A model generated the notes under the pieces. The model searched no databases, was not told the DNA's origin, and was given only the letters and a program-made list of their open reading frames with translations. The position numbers and the translations under genes are program-made. This document shows positions 40,901 to 48,600 of a DNA stretch of 53,972 nucleotides, piece after piece (within the stretch, counting starts at the first letter, position 1; the number at the start of each line of letters is the position of its first letter). Origin of the DNA: an uncultured Granulosicoccaceae bacterium (GTDB taxonomy: Bacteria > Pseudomonadota > Gammaproteobacteria > Granulosicoccales > Granulosicoccaceae); assembly GCA_937922945.1 (NCBI GenBank), contig CAKZUP010000082.1:1-53972 (forward strand), read 5' to 3'.

Positions 40901-41276
40901 TATTGTGTATGGGAGCTTGAAAAAAACCGTTCTCGAAATTGTTTATAAGCGCATGTGAACCTGGCCCTGTCCCTAATGCGGAATCCCAATAGTAGATGCT
41001 CGTGTCATCGCCGTAGTAGATGAGACCCTGCGTGTCATTAACCGCCAATGCATTGACGGTGGGTGACAAACTCGCTGAGGTTATAAAAACTTCGTCGCCG
41101 GAATCAATGTTGACCCCGTAAATCTGATTGACAGAGGAATATAGAAACACAGTATCTGCCATTAGCCGAACTGGAAGTAACAAGCACAGCAGCACTATAA
41201 TGCATGCTGCTTTGAAAAAAGTAGCAACGTGCAAAAATCGTCGGTAACTCTGTAAAGTTGTGCGCAGCGTTGTCAA
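37920..41276 (-). CDS. Multi-domain secreted protein: propeller-like, GEVEDF, P-domain, SdrD-B-like, DUF11
   Basis: 1118 residues. A hydrophobic signal ends VRLMA. Residues about 40-285 look like beta-propeller blades (YYGDDTSIYYWDS, IWRFELATSNWTLL). A domain opening FDFGDAPDSYG and ending SGEVEDF covers about 285-445. About 455-600 is a proprotein-convertase P-type domain (DVPKTYSG, FNGDDAQGDWLLEVWN, SWALEVC). DUF11-like domains, an SdrD-B-like domain (VSGVVFHDTSADAS) and a final DUF11 domain ending YRVRVD follow. No protease domain accompanies the P domain. The start is uncertain: the frame opens at a TTG (41276) without a clear ribosome site. It is the first gene of the surface operon. Confidence 0.8.
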   Translation of the reverse strand: MTTLRTTLQSYRRFLHVATFFKAACIIVLLCLLLPVRLMADTVFLYSSVNQIYGVNIDSGDEVFITSASLSPTVNALAVNDTQGLIYYGDDTSIYYWDSALGTGPGSHALINNFENGFFQAPIHNINSTGGSYLNGFYYIGSEDDNGFIEELYELRMSADGRQIVSMRELNLQDACNCSQFQLGGFGDIAVLDSLNGPVIYGSSTDLTNAGLGTHAGIWRFELATSNWTLLANGVGGQLAASLDGRMFTNVGRDIRELNTVTGAVSSQTLFSTDSNIWDFTGGFSFDFGDAPDSYGAASHLVGGQNNFVFIGQTPPDNESFSQHSGVGGVDGLGDDNTGVDDEDALSTTPQLNVGDTDFSLDLQCSSGYVAAWIDFNLNGQFDFNERNTQHPVSCNAGIAQLNWTGFSIAGAGTAYIRIRSAADGGEIYRPTGIAASGEVEDFRVVFVDDTAASGNCPAGSVSHIFNSTDVPKTYSGRMANTSVITVPDSLIITDLNLLNWNATHLTQRRLYFNLRKGGTRRRLFGNTCTANQGFTLNFDDQAVSSMPCPPVAGAYYRPQQSLSVFNGDDAQGDWLLEVWNFERSNRGRINSWALEVCAVGVVDEEPDLRLGKIAEVDGRVVTVTLLARNTGDTALNNVVLVDNLDAVFGIDNYSLLATPEILTAPAGFTINASYTGQSGFDSLLNSSSTLAAGEEISVRFSVDVAYADNNGNSNYSNQAVVTGLTQAGEIIEDLSSTGLDLSVDADVPTPIALSNVVSVSGVVFHDTSADASTSHDGIQAQSEQGEAGRVVSVIDTATGIQIATSVTAADGSWSTSLDASYVNQPVEIILAPVSTQQVISESPLNTDSANADGKVTLLVQADANLNTVDFGIIDRPSLLLDNSRNIAPGESTLYEHTYTVPTHGLLQVDLTGSSSSPSAQWSYSVHHDVNCDRQLGSTDVEIVSDLNVTYEQVVCLLVEVGASSSAVSGDSVSVDLNTNLLPIDPALISHNINIELSNQDITRILASEAGNLVLEKSVSNITKGEQPVNDQNRALPGHVLEYSINYVNTGNGNINNLVINDESPAFTQIDASSVQCAQTPAPLTCAPALNGSQLQWNFSGSLSPGEGGQVRYRVRVD

Positions 41277-41507
41277 TACGGCTTGCTAGGTCATCAAACG
41301 CATAGAACTGAGCAAGATCCAAGCCTTACACCGCATTTGGATTAGATACTCACAAGCCTACCGCCCAGCCCTCTAATGGCAACACCTCGTTTTGCGCTGG
41401 ATTTTTGACAACAGAATTTTTTTGCATCAGCACTTTTTGCAGCTAAGTTGTCGAGGCAGAACTTTTTACAACGGAAATTTATGTAGCACAGCTTCTTATC
41501 GAAACAC

Positions 41508-41549
41508 GTTGAACTTCTGCTGTTGAACATCTGTTATTGAATAACGGAA
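41508..41549. repeat. Three 14-bp tandem units
   Basis: Units begin at 41508, 41522 and 41536. The first two, GTTGAACTTCTGCT and GTTGAACATCTGTT, match at 12 of 14 positions. The third keeps TTGAA at the same phase. Confidence 0.65.
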
Positions 41550-41561
41550 CTTTAAGTTCCG
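41533..41561. promoter_or_regulatory. Two abutting palindromes, operator-like
   Basis: GTTATT and AATAAC arms with a 1-base centre (41533-41545), joined to CGGAACTT and AAGTTCCG arms with a 1-base centre (41545-41561). They lie between csrA and the surface operon. They could be operators or part of the csrA 3' end. Confidence 0.5.
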
Positions 41562-41589
41562 ATATATAAAAAATCAGTGAATCGGACGC

Positions 41590-41823
41590 TTAGTTCGTCC
41601 CGAATTTAACCGAGTCTATGGTGTCTTTTAAATAATCTGATGCCGAACCGTTATCATTTTTTTCGTCCGTTGCAACATTCATAATCTCCTCTCTGAGAAT
41701 GGTGACATCTGTCGGCGCCTCTATACCCAGCTTGACGCGATTATTTTCAACACCAAGGACTACCAGTATTATCTCGTCGCCAATAAAAATTCGTTCGTTT
41801 GTTCTTCTTGTGAGAATTAACAT
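41590..41823 (-). CDS. csrA: CsrA/RsmA-family RNA-binding regulator with C-terminal extension
   Basis: CsrA dimers bind GGA motifs in mRNA leaders and block or promote translation and stability. The core MLILTRRTNERIFIGDE, VVLGVENNRVKLGIEAP and REEI is intact, with Arg44 of the RNA-binding edge kept; residue 43 is Leu, not the usual His. At 77 residues it is longer than E. coli CsrA (61), and the added tail is acidic and polar (NDNGSASDYLKDTIDS). AAGGA lies 6 bases before the ATG and itself fits the ANGGA pattern, so autoregulation is possible. It lies on the same strand, 313 bases upstream of the surface operon. It may be a paralogue dedicated to this locus. Confidence 0.93.
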   Translation of the reverse strand: MLILTRRTNERIFIGDEIILVVLGVENNRVKLGIEAPTDVTILREEIMNVATDEKNDNGSASDYLKDTIDSVKFGTN

Positions 41824-42064
41824 AATGGTTCCTTACGCTTGATTAAAAAATCACGCTAGTTCCATTTTCCAGATAATTAAAAACTAAAACTTAACGCGCC
41901 GCATCGAAGCAGATGCAAATTTGATGAACATAAACCAGCCAAATAACAGTAACTTGATATGCAAGTGTTAGACGTAGATTCCATATAACATCTCGCAAAG
42001 GAAGCGTTGATGTCTTACATTATGTACCGACTATAAAAATCTTAAGCGTCACTTTCTATATTGC

Positions 42065-42112
42065 ATCCGTTCAGTTACGGAATTTTGCATAGAAAAATCC
42101 GTTCAATTACGG
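42065..42112. promoter_or_regulatory. Pair of palindromic operator-like boxes, 32 bp apart
   Basis: ATCCGTTCAGTTACGG (42065-42080) and ATCCGTTCAATTACGG (42097-42112) differ at one base. Each is a CCGT-N6-ACGG inverted repeat, and their spacing of 32 bp is about three helical turns, so bound dimers would lie on one face. They are about 240 bp upstream of csrA. Confidence 0.6.
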
Positions 42113-42534
42113 TTTTATGTTTATCGGAAGTTACTGTTCGCGATAACATCAAGTATCACCAGCACACGCGACCAGCAACATTTTTAATGTTTAAGTTTTA
42201 CCGCTCGGATAAATAACCGCGATGGTTGAAGGTGGAAAACGATGCAGCCACCTTTTATCGCTAACACCAGTTCATATCGAACGATATGATTTCACGGCGC
42301 CAATATTGACTGGAATAATCAGATTCTATTGTGAATGACGAGAACACTTCATTAGCTATTTAACCCAATGCAACCGGTTGCGCTTTGAATTAATAGCGTG
42401 ATCTGACGTTATCAATCTAGCTTAAAGTACTCTATGGAACGCTTGTTATCCCAATTTATAGCTGTATACAAGCAAATCGTGCATAACGCGCCACTAAACA
42501 TACAAGTTAATGCATACAGGTTAATTACATGCAG

Positions 42535-42550
42535 AAACTTAATTAAGTTT
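42535..42550. promoter_or_regulatory. Perfect 16-bp AT palindrome
   Basis: AAACTTAATTAAGTTT is fully self-complementary. In such AT-rich DNA it could be chance, but it is a plausible regulator site for the 43067 gene. Confidence 0.35.
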
Positions 42551-42605
42551 GTACTTATTCAGATTGGTGTGAAAAGATATTCTTTCCTGACAAATTTTAC
42601 GTGCT

Positions 42606-42634
42606 AAGTGTCTTGTATAAGAAGACATTTTTTT
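42606..42634 (+). terminator. Orphan Rho-independent terminator-like hairpin
   Basis: TGTCTT and AAGACA arms, extended by a G-T and two A-T pairs, with a 7-base loop and seven T on the plus strand. No plus-strand gene lies upstream within the gap, so it could end a small RNA. Confidence 0.45.
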
Positions 42635-43066
42635 ATTCATGGAGTAAACTTTTTCGAAGAGCAGTTTTAGTACAACAATTTTGTTACGATGTATTGGGTA
42701 TTTAGTATTTACTATCAATACGCTGTATTCACAAATGTATTTACCTCGGTTAACAGATGATTCAACTTTAATTAAATTGATGATTCAATCGAGTCTAATT
42801 GATTCACCGACAAAAGTTAAAAACACAAACCACCAAACACGTTACATAGAATTGCGAAGGCGAGTAACACATCAACTTAAAAAGCGACTGAAAATAGAAC
42901 TATTCTTGCAAAGACGTACGTACACGTTAACTTTTGAAAATTGATGATTAGTTCAATCGGATAAGTTATGTTACTAGGGCAATTAGTGCCCTGGAATATT
43001 GATACCTTAAAATTGTTGGTCACTCGATATGTCAATTCCAAATGAAAAGTTCACAAGGGGTAAGCA

Positions 43067-43567
43067 ATGCAACAGATGTACTCAAGAGAAGATGTCGAGC
43101 AGGCTCTTAGAGGTGTTCTAGCAGACGCAAAATTTGCTGCGGCACCACAAATGTCGGCTTTTTTAAAATTTGTCGTAATACAAACACTCGATGGTAACGC
43201 CGACAGGATAAAAGCGTATACGGTCGCTGTTGATGCTTTAGGAAAACCAACCACGTTCGACCCCCAGAACGACCCATCAGTAAGGGTGCTTGCAAAGAGA
43301 TTAAGGGATACGTTAAAAGTGTATTACGATCGAACCGAAGGGCACAAAGTCGAATTAAAGTTACATTGTGGCTCTTATGTGCCTGAGTTCAGAACGTACA
43401 ATCAACTGGATAATTCATCCACTCTAGAGGAAACCAACAGCACGCCCACTGTTGTTGCTACTTCTAATGTTACGCCAATAACGGCCACCACAGAATCGGT
43501 CGATCTTACTCACAACATAAGAAGTAATGATTCGATTTTTGCAACTGACAAACTCGCTAAGCCTTAA
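43067..43567 (+). CDS. Stand-alone N-terminal domain of cyclase/TPR-type signalling proteins
   Basis: 166 residues with AAGGGG 7 bases before the ATG. Residues 8-115 match a domain I know at the N terminus of adenylate-cyclase-like and TPR proteins: FLKFVVIQTLDGNADRIKAY, VAVDALGKPTTFDPQNDPSV, RVLAKRLRDTLKVYY and GSYVPEF are its consensus stretches. The partner domain is absent: a Ser/Thr-rich tail of about 50 residues follows and the gene ends. It is not obviously truncated by a frameshift. The domain may bind DNA or act as a regulator; this is inference. It lies downstream of the boxed non-coding region. Confidence 0.75.
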   Translation: MQQMYSREDVEQALRGVLADAKFAAAPQMSAFLKFVVIQTLDGNADRIKAYTVAVDALGKPTTFDPQNDPSVRVLAKRLRDTLKVYYDRTEGHKVELKLHCGSYVPEFRTYNQLDNSSTLEETNSTPTVVATSNVTPITATTESVDLTHNIRSNDSIFATDKLAKP

Positions 43568-43641
43568 AATGCTGGGCTTTAGCGTTCCAAGGCATGCCCT
43601 CAAGCCACCATCTGGCATCTGGTGACTGCCCTGCTGAGTAT

Positions 43642-44298
43642 TCACACGTCGTTTGGAATGTGCTTTTTATACAACCACAATCCAATTGCCACGGACAGGC
43701 AAATCATCCCAATACTATAAAGCAGATAGGCATTAGACCCTATCCGAACCCCTGCTCCCAATAAACTAAATATCATCATCTGCGGTATGTAACCCAGCCA
43801 CGAGCTCATTAGAAATTGCGCAGCGGGTATTCCAACCACTCCGGCGCAGACATTTGTCATAAAGTTGGTTCCAAACGGTTGCAATCGCAATACAAGAATC
43901 TTGAAAAAAACATCCTTGTCCAATACGCGGCTCAGCCAGCCGACAGCATCTGGAAACCGTTGCCGAATTATTTGACTCAACCAACGCCTGGAACATAGAA
44001 AAGTGATTGTGCACCCGCAAATTGCCCCAATGCTGGAAAGCACAACCCCCATGACCACGCCATAGGCAAAGCCTGCGGTAAACGCGAAAAACTGGCGCGG
44101 TAAACCAACCGACGTTGCAATCGCTGTCAACGCTAAAAATCCAACTATCCCAGCGACACCCAACGATTGAATAAAATGCCCAACGGCCTGAGCACTGTCC
44201 CACTCTGTTGGTGGACTGCTGATTAAAGCCAATACCAGCGCAGCGGCCAACACCAGACAACCACCTATAATGGCGACTTTTCGTTTATTTTGGTTCAT
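43642..44298 (-). CDS. VTT-domain (TVP38/TMEM64, DedA-like) inner-membrane protein
   Basis: 218 residues with about five membrane segments. The VTT core is visible: GLPRQFFAFTAGFAYG (near 66), GAICGCTITFLCSRRW, and VLRLQPFGTNFMTNVCAG near 137, with the conserved Arg-x-x-P pattern shown here as RLQPF. The family is linked to lipid scrambling or transport across membranes. It is convergent with the 43067 gene and about 30 bases downstream of the NIPSNAP gene on the same strand, so the two are probably cotranscribed. Confidence 0.88.
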   Translation of the reverse strand: MNQNKRKVAIIGGCLVLAAALVLALISSPPTEWDSAQAVGHFIQSLGVAGIVGFLALTAIATSVGLPRQFFAFTAGFAYGVVMGVVLSSIGAICGCTITFLCSRRWLSQIIRQRFPDAVGWLSRVLDKDVFFKILVLRLQPFGTNFMTNVCAGVVGIPAAQFLMSSWLGYIPQMMIFSLLGAGVRIGSNAYLLYSIGMICLSVAIGLWLYKKHIPNDV

Positions 44299-44328
44299 TA
44301 TTGATTGACGTTTTTGAACAGAGTTTTA

Positions 44329-44643
44329 TTAGTCCACACCAGACGCCAGCTTCAGGAATATGCGTTCTTCACGCCGGATAAATTGTTCTTTTTGTGCAAA
44401 TTCGTAATTTGCGCGACCCAGTGGATGCATAGCCAACCGTTCCCGATACGTCTCATAAGCTGCAAGACTATCAATGTTATACACACCATAAGCCGTGGTA
44501 GCAGACCCTTCATGCGGAGCATAGTACCCAATTAGCTCTGCACCACATTCGGGAATGATCTTTCCCCAAGTTTGCGAGTATTGTTTGAATTCCGCTACTT
44601 TCGTTGGCTCGATATCGTATTTGATGAAACAGGTTATTGCCAT
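44329..44643 (-). CDS. NIPSNAP-family protein
   Basis: 104 residues from ATG 44643. The frame is open to a TTG at 44697, but that start would lie over the operator-like palindrome. The sequence shows the ferredoxin-like NIPSNAP dimer fold: MAITCFIKYDIEPTKVAEF, the middle GVYNIDSLAAYETYRERL and the end ERIFLKLAS. The exact reaction of bacterial members is unknown. It is divergent from an ArsR-type gene that is its probable repressor. Confidence 0.85.
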   Translation of the reverse strand: MAITCFIKYDIEPTKVAEFKQYSQTWGKIIPECGAELIGYYAPHEGSATTAYGVYNIDSLAAYETYRERLAMHPLGRANYEFAQKEQFIRREERIFLKLASGVD

Positions 44644-44660
44644 AATAAATACCGTTTTGT

Positions 44661-44678
44661 GTTCAGTGGAAACTGAAC
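44661..44678. promoter_or_regulatory. Operator-like palindrome in the NIPSNAP/arsR-type intergene
   Basis: GTTCAGT and ACTGAAC, 7-bp perfect arms with a 4-base centre, 18 bases before the NIPSNAP start. A likely site for the adjacent ArsR-type protein. Confidence 0.6.
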
Positions 44679-44703
44679 TATAGGCGATTGCATACAAGGA
44701 ATG

Positions 44704-44721
44704 GTTCGTCTAGTATCGAAC
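44704..44721. promoter_or_regulatory. Second operator-like palindrome at the ArsR-type gene start
   Basis: GTTCG and CGAAC arms with an 8-base centre, ending 1 base before the regulator's ATG. It shares GTTC/GAAC ends with the 44661 palindrome and occupies the place of a ribosome site, so autorepression or a leaderless start is possible. Confidence 0.5.
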
Positions 44722-44722
44722 T

Positions 44723-45430
44723 ATGGTAGAAGAACCCAACATAGTCAGGGTAGCAGCGCTCATTGGCGACCACACGCGCGCGACAATGTTAAGCGCTCTA
44801 ATGTCAGGCAGCGCGCTAACAGCAACCGAATTAGCAAGCGCTGCAGGCATCACCAAGCAAACAGCCAGTGCCCATCTACGCAAACTAAGTGATGCTCGGC
44901 TTATTAGCGTTGCCAGCCAAGGCAGGCATCGCTATTTCTGCATCGCTGATGCTGAAGTTGCGGAACTGATGGAGAAACTGATGGGGGTGGCCATTCGCTC
45001 CGGGATTAAGCATTTACAGCCCGGCCCAAAAGATCCGCTATTGCGAAAAGCGCGTGTTTGCTACGATCACCTCGCTGGAGAAATGGGCGTAGCATTGTTC
45101 GATTCGTTCAAAGCCCAGGGACTGATTGCCGTCACCGAAAAACAGTCAACGGACAACATTAGCCAGACAAAACTTGACTTGACTACAGAAGGCGAAGCTT
45201 TTTTCTCAAAAATAGGGATCCCCATTCAACTACCCAATACAAGCCGTCGCGCCATTTGTCGCTCATGCCTCGACTGGAGTGTCCGTAAACACCACTTAGC
45301 AGGATTCGTTGGCGCGTCAATACTTGAACATTGCTTCCATAAAAAATGGGCAAAGCGCGAGGAAGGTTCGCGTATCGTTCGGTTCTCTGTGAAAGGCGAA
45401 AAGCAATTTTCATCGGTGTTGATGCCTTAA
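44723..45430 (+). CDS. ArsR-type winged-helix transcriptional regulator
   Basis: 235 residues. The N-terminal winged helix is clear: HTRATMLSALMSGSALTATE, the recognition helix in ITKQTASAHLRKLSDARLI and the wing QGRHRYFCI. The C-terminal half has RRAICRSCLDWSVRKHHLAG, a CxxCLDW segment seen in a subgroup of ArsR-like proteins, which might sense metal or redox. No ribosome site precedes the ATG. It is divergent from the NIPSNAP gene, with two palindromes between, so it probably controls that gene and itself. Confidence 0.88.
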   Translation: MVEEPNIVRVAALIGDHTRATMLSALMSGSALTATELASAAGITKQTASAHLRKLSDARLISVASQGRHRYFCIADAEVAELMEKLMGVAIRSGIKHLQPGPKDPLLRKARVCYDHLAGEMGVALFDSFKAQGLIAVTEKQSTDNISQTKLDLTTEGEAFFSKIGIPIQLPNTSRRAICRSCLDWSVRKHHLAGFVGASILEHCFHKKWAKREEGSRIVRFSVKGEKQFSSVLMP

Positions 45431-45632
45431 CCTGTGGTTTCAGCCAGTCGACTCGAATAATCGCATCCTGAAACCAACCCCCAGCTTTTAAAACCGTTTA
45501 ACCTCACTGTTTTAATCCGTTGATTTCATTGATTATTTTTCGCAATCAAGCTATCAAGATTTGAATCCGGTTGCCGATATCCTGTGATATGGCGCACGAA
45601 ACACGCTTTAACAATTCAACCGGATAAACTCG

Positions 45633-48600
45633 TTGTCTGAATCGACTAAAAAGTCCAGCAGTACTCGTGTATGCATGGAAGCGTTGGAGAAGCGCGTCCT
45701 CTATTCCGCCGATCCCTTATCTGGCAGCCTGCTACATGTCTACGATTCAGAGCAAAGCGTCGACACCGACATCCAGCAGAGCCTCGAACAGCTAACGGGC
45801 ATCGCAGACAGCCAACTTATTGAACAACACCATGAGAAAGATTCTCCCTCTGAACTGATCGTTGTCGATATCTCTCATCCGGACCTAAGAGCACTTCACA
45901 GCTCTCTGCTTGAATCCTTTTCTGGTACGAATACCGAAGTGCTTACCATCAATAACGAGGGTGATGCACTCGAACAACTAACCGCTATCCTCGACCAATA
46001 TAAAAATCTGAACGCCATTCATCTTCTCTCTCACGGAAGCGACGGCGTCCTGGAGCTTGGCGGACAGACAATTACAGAGGAACACCTGAACGCACAGTCA
46101 GATGCTGTACAAAATTGGGGGCATTCATTAAGCACAAACGGTGATGTTTTACTGTACGGATGCAACCTATCCGCTACCGAAGCTGGTAAACAACTGGCAT
46201 CTACCTTGTCCGAATTGATGCGAGCCGATGTAGCCAGCAGCGATGATATAACCGGCCATGCATCGCATGGAGGTGATTGGGATCTGGAAATAGAATTCGG
46301 GTCGTTGGAAACACCGGAATTAAATGAATCTGTAGCGCTGGATGACTGGGTGGGTAAGCTTGATATCAGTTCTGGCCTCGTTACGCATTGGCGACTCGAT
46401 GGCGATGCTACCGATGCAGTTGGGGCGGCGGATGCCATCGAATTATTTAATCCTACCTACGCCACGGGCCAGGTAGCTGATGGCATTAACTTAAATACAT
46501 CCCAGATCAATCCTTCCTACCTAGTAGTGTCTGGATCAGCAGTACCCGATTTTAATGGTGGCGAATTTAGTCTTGCGCTCTGGGTTCGGCCAGATTCTTT
46601 TTCAACATCTACTATTGTCGAACATGCCGACAGCACCAGCGGATATAGCGTGGAGATGAACGCTGCCGGTAGAATCTTTTTTAACCTTGTTCAACCCACT
46701 GGTGCAATTGTTCAGGTTTCTGCAGATGAATTATTGACCTTATCAGAATGGAACCATGTTGCCTTAACGTTTAGCGCAGATGAAATAAGGCTAACCGTGA
46801 ACGGCAGTGAAACAAGCCAGCTTACAAGTAGTATATCGATGAGCGATGCGTCCAATAATCTATATATCGGTATATCTGTTGGCAGCATAAAACCATTTGA
46901 TGGTGGTCTGGATGATATACGGCTATACAATCGAGCACTTAGCTCTACTGACATAAATGAGCTCATTACTGTCGGTGGCGGAAGCGGAACGGCTACCAAT
47001 ACAGAAGAACAATTAGTCACCAACACCGGATTTTCTCTGGCTAATGGTGAAAACAGAGTAATCACTAACGCTGAATTGAACACCATCGATTCGGAGCAGA
47101 GCAATAGCGACTTAACCTATACAGTCGCTACATCACTGCAAGGCATAGCAATATCGAAAAATAATGTGGTAGTAAATGCTGGTGGGACCTTTACACAGCA
47201 GGATATAAACGACGGCATCGTACGAATTGAACACGATGGCAACGCTGGTGTTAATGGCTCTATACCGATGCTTATCGATGATGGCATTGGTACAGCAGCT
47301 CTCTTTTTTCTTGCTCTGACAGCCGAAGATAATGCAGCTCCAACCGATATTATTATTGTTAATAGTCATGCCGACACAGCGCTGACGGTTAACGAACCAT
47401 CAGGGAACAGTGCATACTTTCAAATGAACGATGCAGATAACGTGTTTGGAGGATTAAACAGCTTTACCCATGAAATACGATTTGAGACATCCACAATTGA
47501 TCCGCCAGATACAACACTGTTTGCGTACGGAGTTTCTGGAAGCCCTGCAGATTTTCAAATCTATTTGCCACAATCAAACGGCATAGGTTTAACAATTGGC
47601 GGAATAAGCTGGCTAATCAATACCCCTGAAACCCGATTACTAACCGACGGAAAAGAGCATACACTCACCGTTAGTCATGATTCCATTACTGGAGAAACAC
47701 AAATTTATGTTGACGGTAAATTTGTTGAGCGTACAACATCGCTGTCGAGTAACGGCTTTGCGCTAAACGGTTCGGCCGTACTTGGAAACAATGTTAACGC
47801 GAATACAAATGCAAGCTTTTCAGGGCAGTACCATGATATGCGGTTGTTTAATTCGGTTAGAACACCTGTAGAAATAGAAAACACACTGAATCAAACATTA
47901 AGCCCGAACGAACCCAACCTTATCGGTTACTGGACATTTGACTCGCAAACCATCTACGGCCAGGTTGGCAGCGAAGTTGGCCAACATCACCTTGTACCAA
48001 CGACATCTACTCAGCTTGGCGCCATAGCTGGTAACTCGCAGATAGAATCTATTAGTGTATTGGAAAATGCAGCAAACGGAGAAGTGGTTGGCAAGGTACA
48101 GGGTATTGACCCCGAACGAGAAGCACTGCTAACGCAGCTGTTGGCTGATAACGGCAATATCGCTTATTCAGACACAGCAGGAATTTTTCTACAACAAGGT
48201 CCTGGCCGAGTTGATTGGTACACCGCCTACGGTACAGCATCGAGTATGACTCTTAATGGCGTCTCGGGGCATTTGGCAATGCCTAACAATGCCGCGGAGA
48301 ATGCGCTTCTGCTTAATACCATAAACGATCTGTCACTAGGGCGAACCTGGCTTTCAGCAAACGATTCAACAGTAGAAGGCGAATTCGTAATTATAGAACC
48401 CAACCAGACCGATGTCCTGCTCTCAGACGCAGAAGGTAATTCAATAAATGGTGCTTATACGAACTGGGACCCTGTCGAACCCAATGCTCAATCGGAATTT
48501 GAAGACTATGTTGAAATCTATAACGATAGTGGTCAATGGAACGATGTACCCAGCGATAAGAACAACGGAAACTTTTACTTTGCAGAATTCAATGTAGAAA

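Larger units (their letters stand above)
41277..41589. other. Repeat-rich gap upstream of the 1118-aa gene
   Basis: 313 bases, probably with the operon promoter. It holds three copies of a T-rich motif close to ACTTTTTRCA (near 41414, 41432 and 41461), 14-bp tandem repeats and two abutting palindromes. A 62-codon minus frame (41530-41342) rich in Lys and Cys has an ATG but no ribosome binding site, and I do not call it a gene. Confidence 0.5.
41824..43066. other. AT-rich 1.2-kb non-coding stretch
   Basis: No supportable protein or structural RNA gene. An 87-codon plus frame (42681-42944) opens with TTG and has no ribosome site. The stretch contains paired palindromic boxes (42065-42112), a 16-bp palindrome (42535-42550) and a terminator-like hairpin (42606-42634). 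It must carry the csrA promoter (minus) and that of the 43067 gene (plus). An unknown small RNA ending near 42634 is possible. Confidence 0.5.

Noticed and set aside
41342-41530. 62-codon Lys/Cys-rich frame on the minus strand.
   Set aside because: It has no ribosome binding site, and its composition is explained by T-rich repeats in the gap.
42681-42944. 87-codon plus-strand frame.
   Set aside because: TTG opening, no ribosome binding site, no family likeness, and located in AT-rich non-coding DNA after a terminator-like hairpin.
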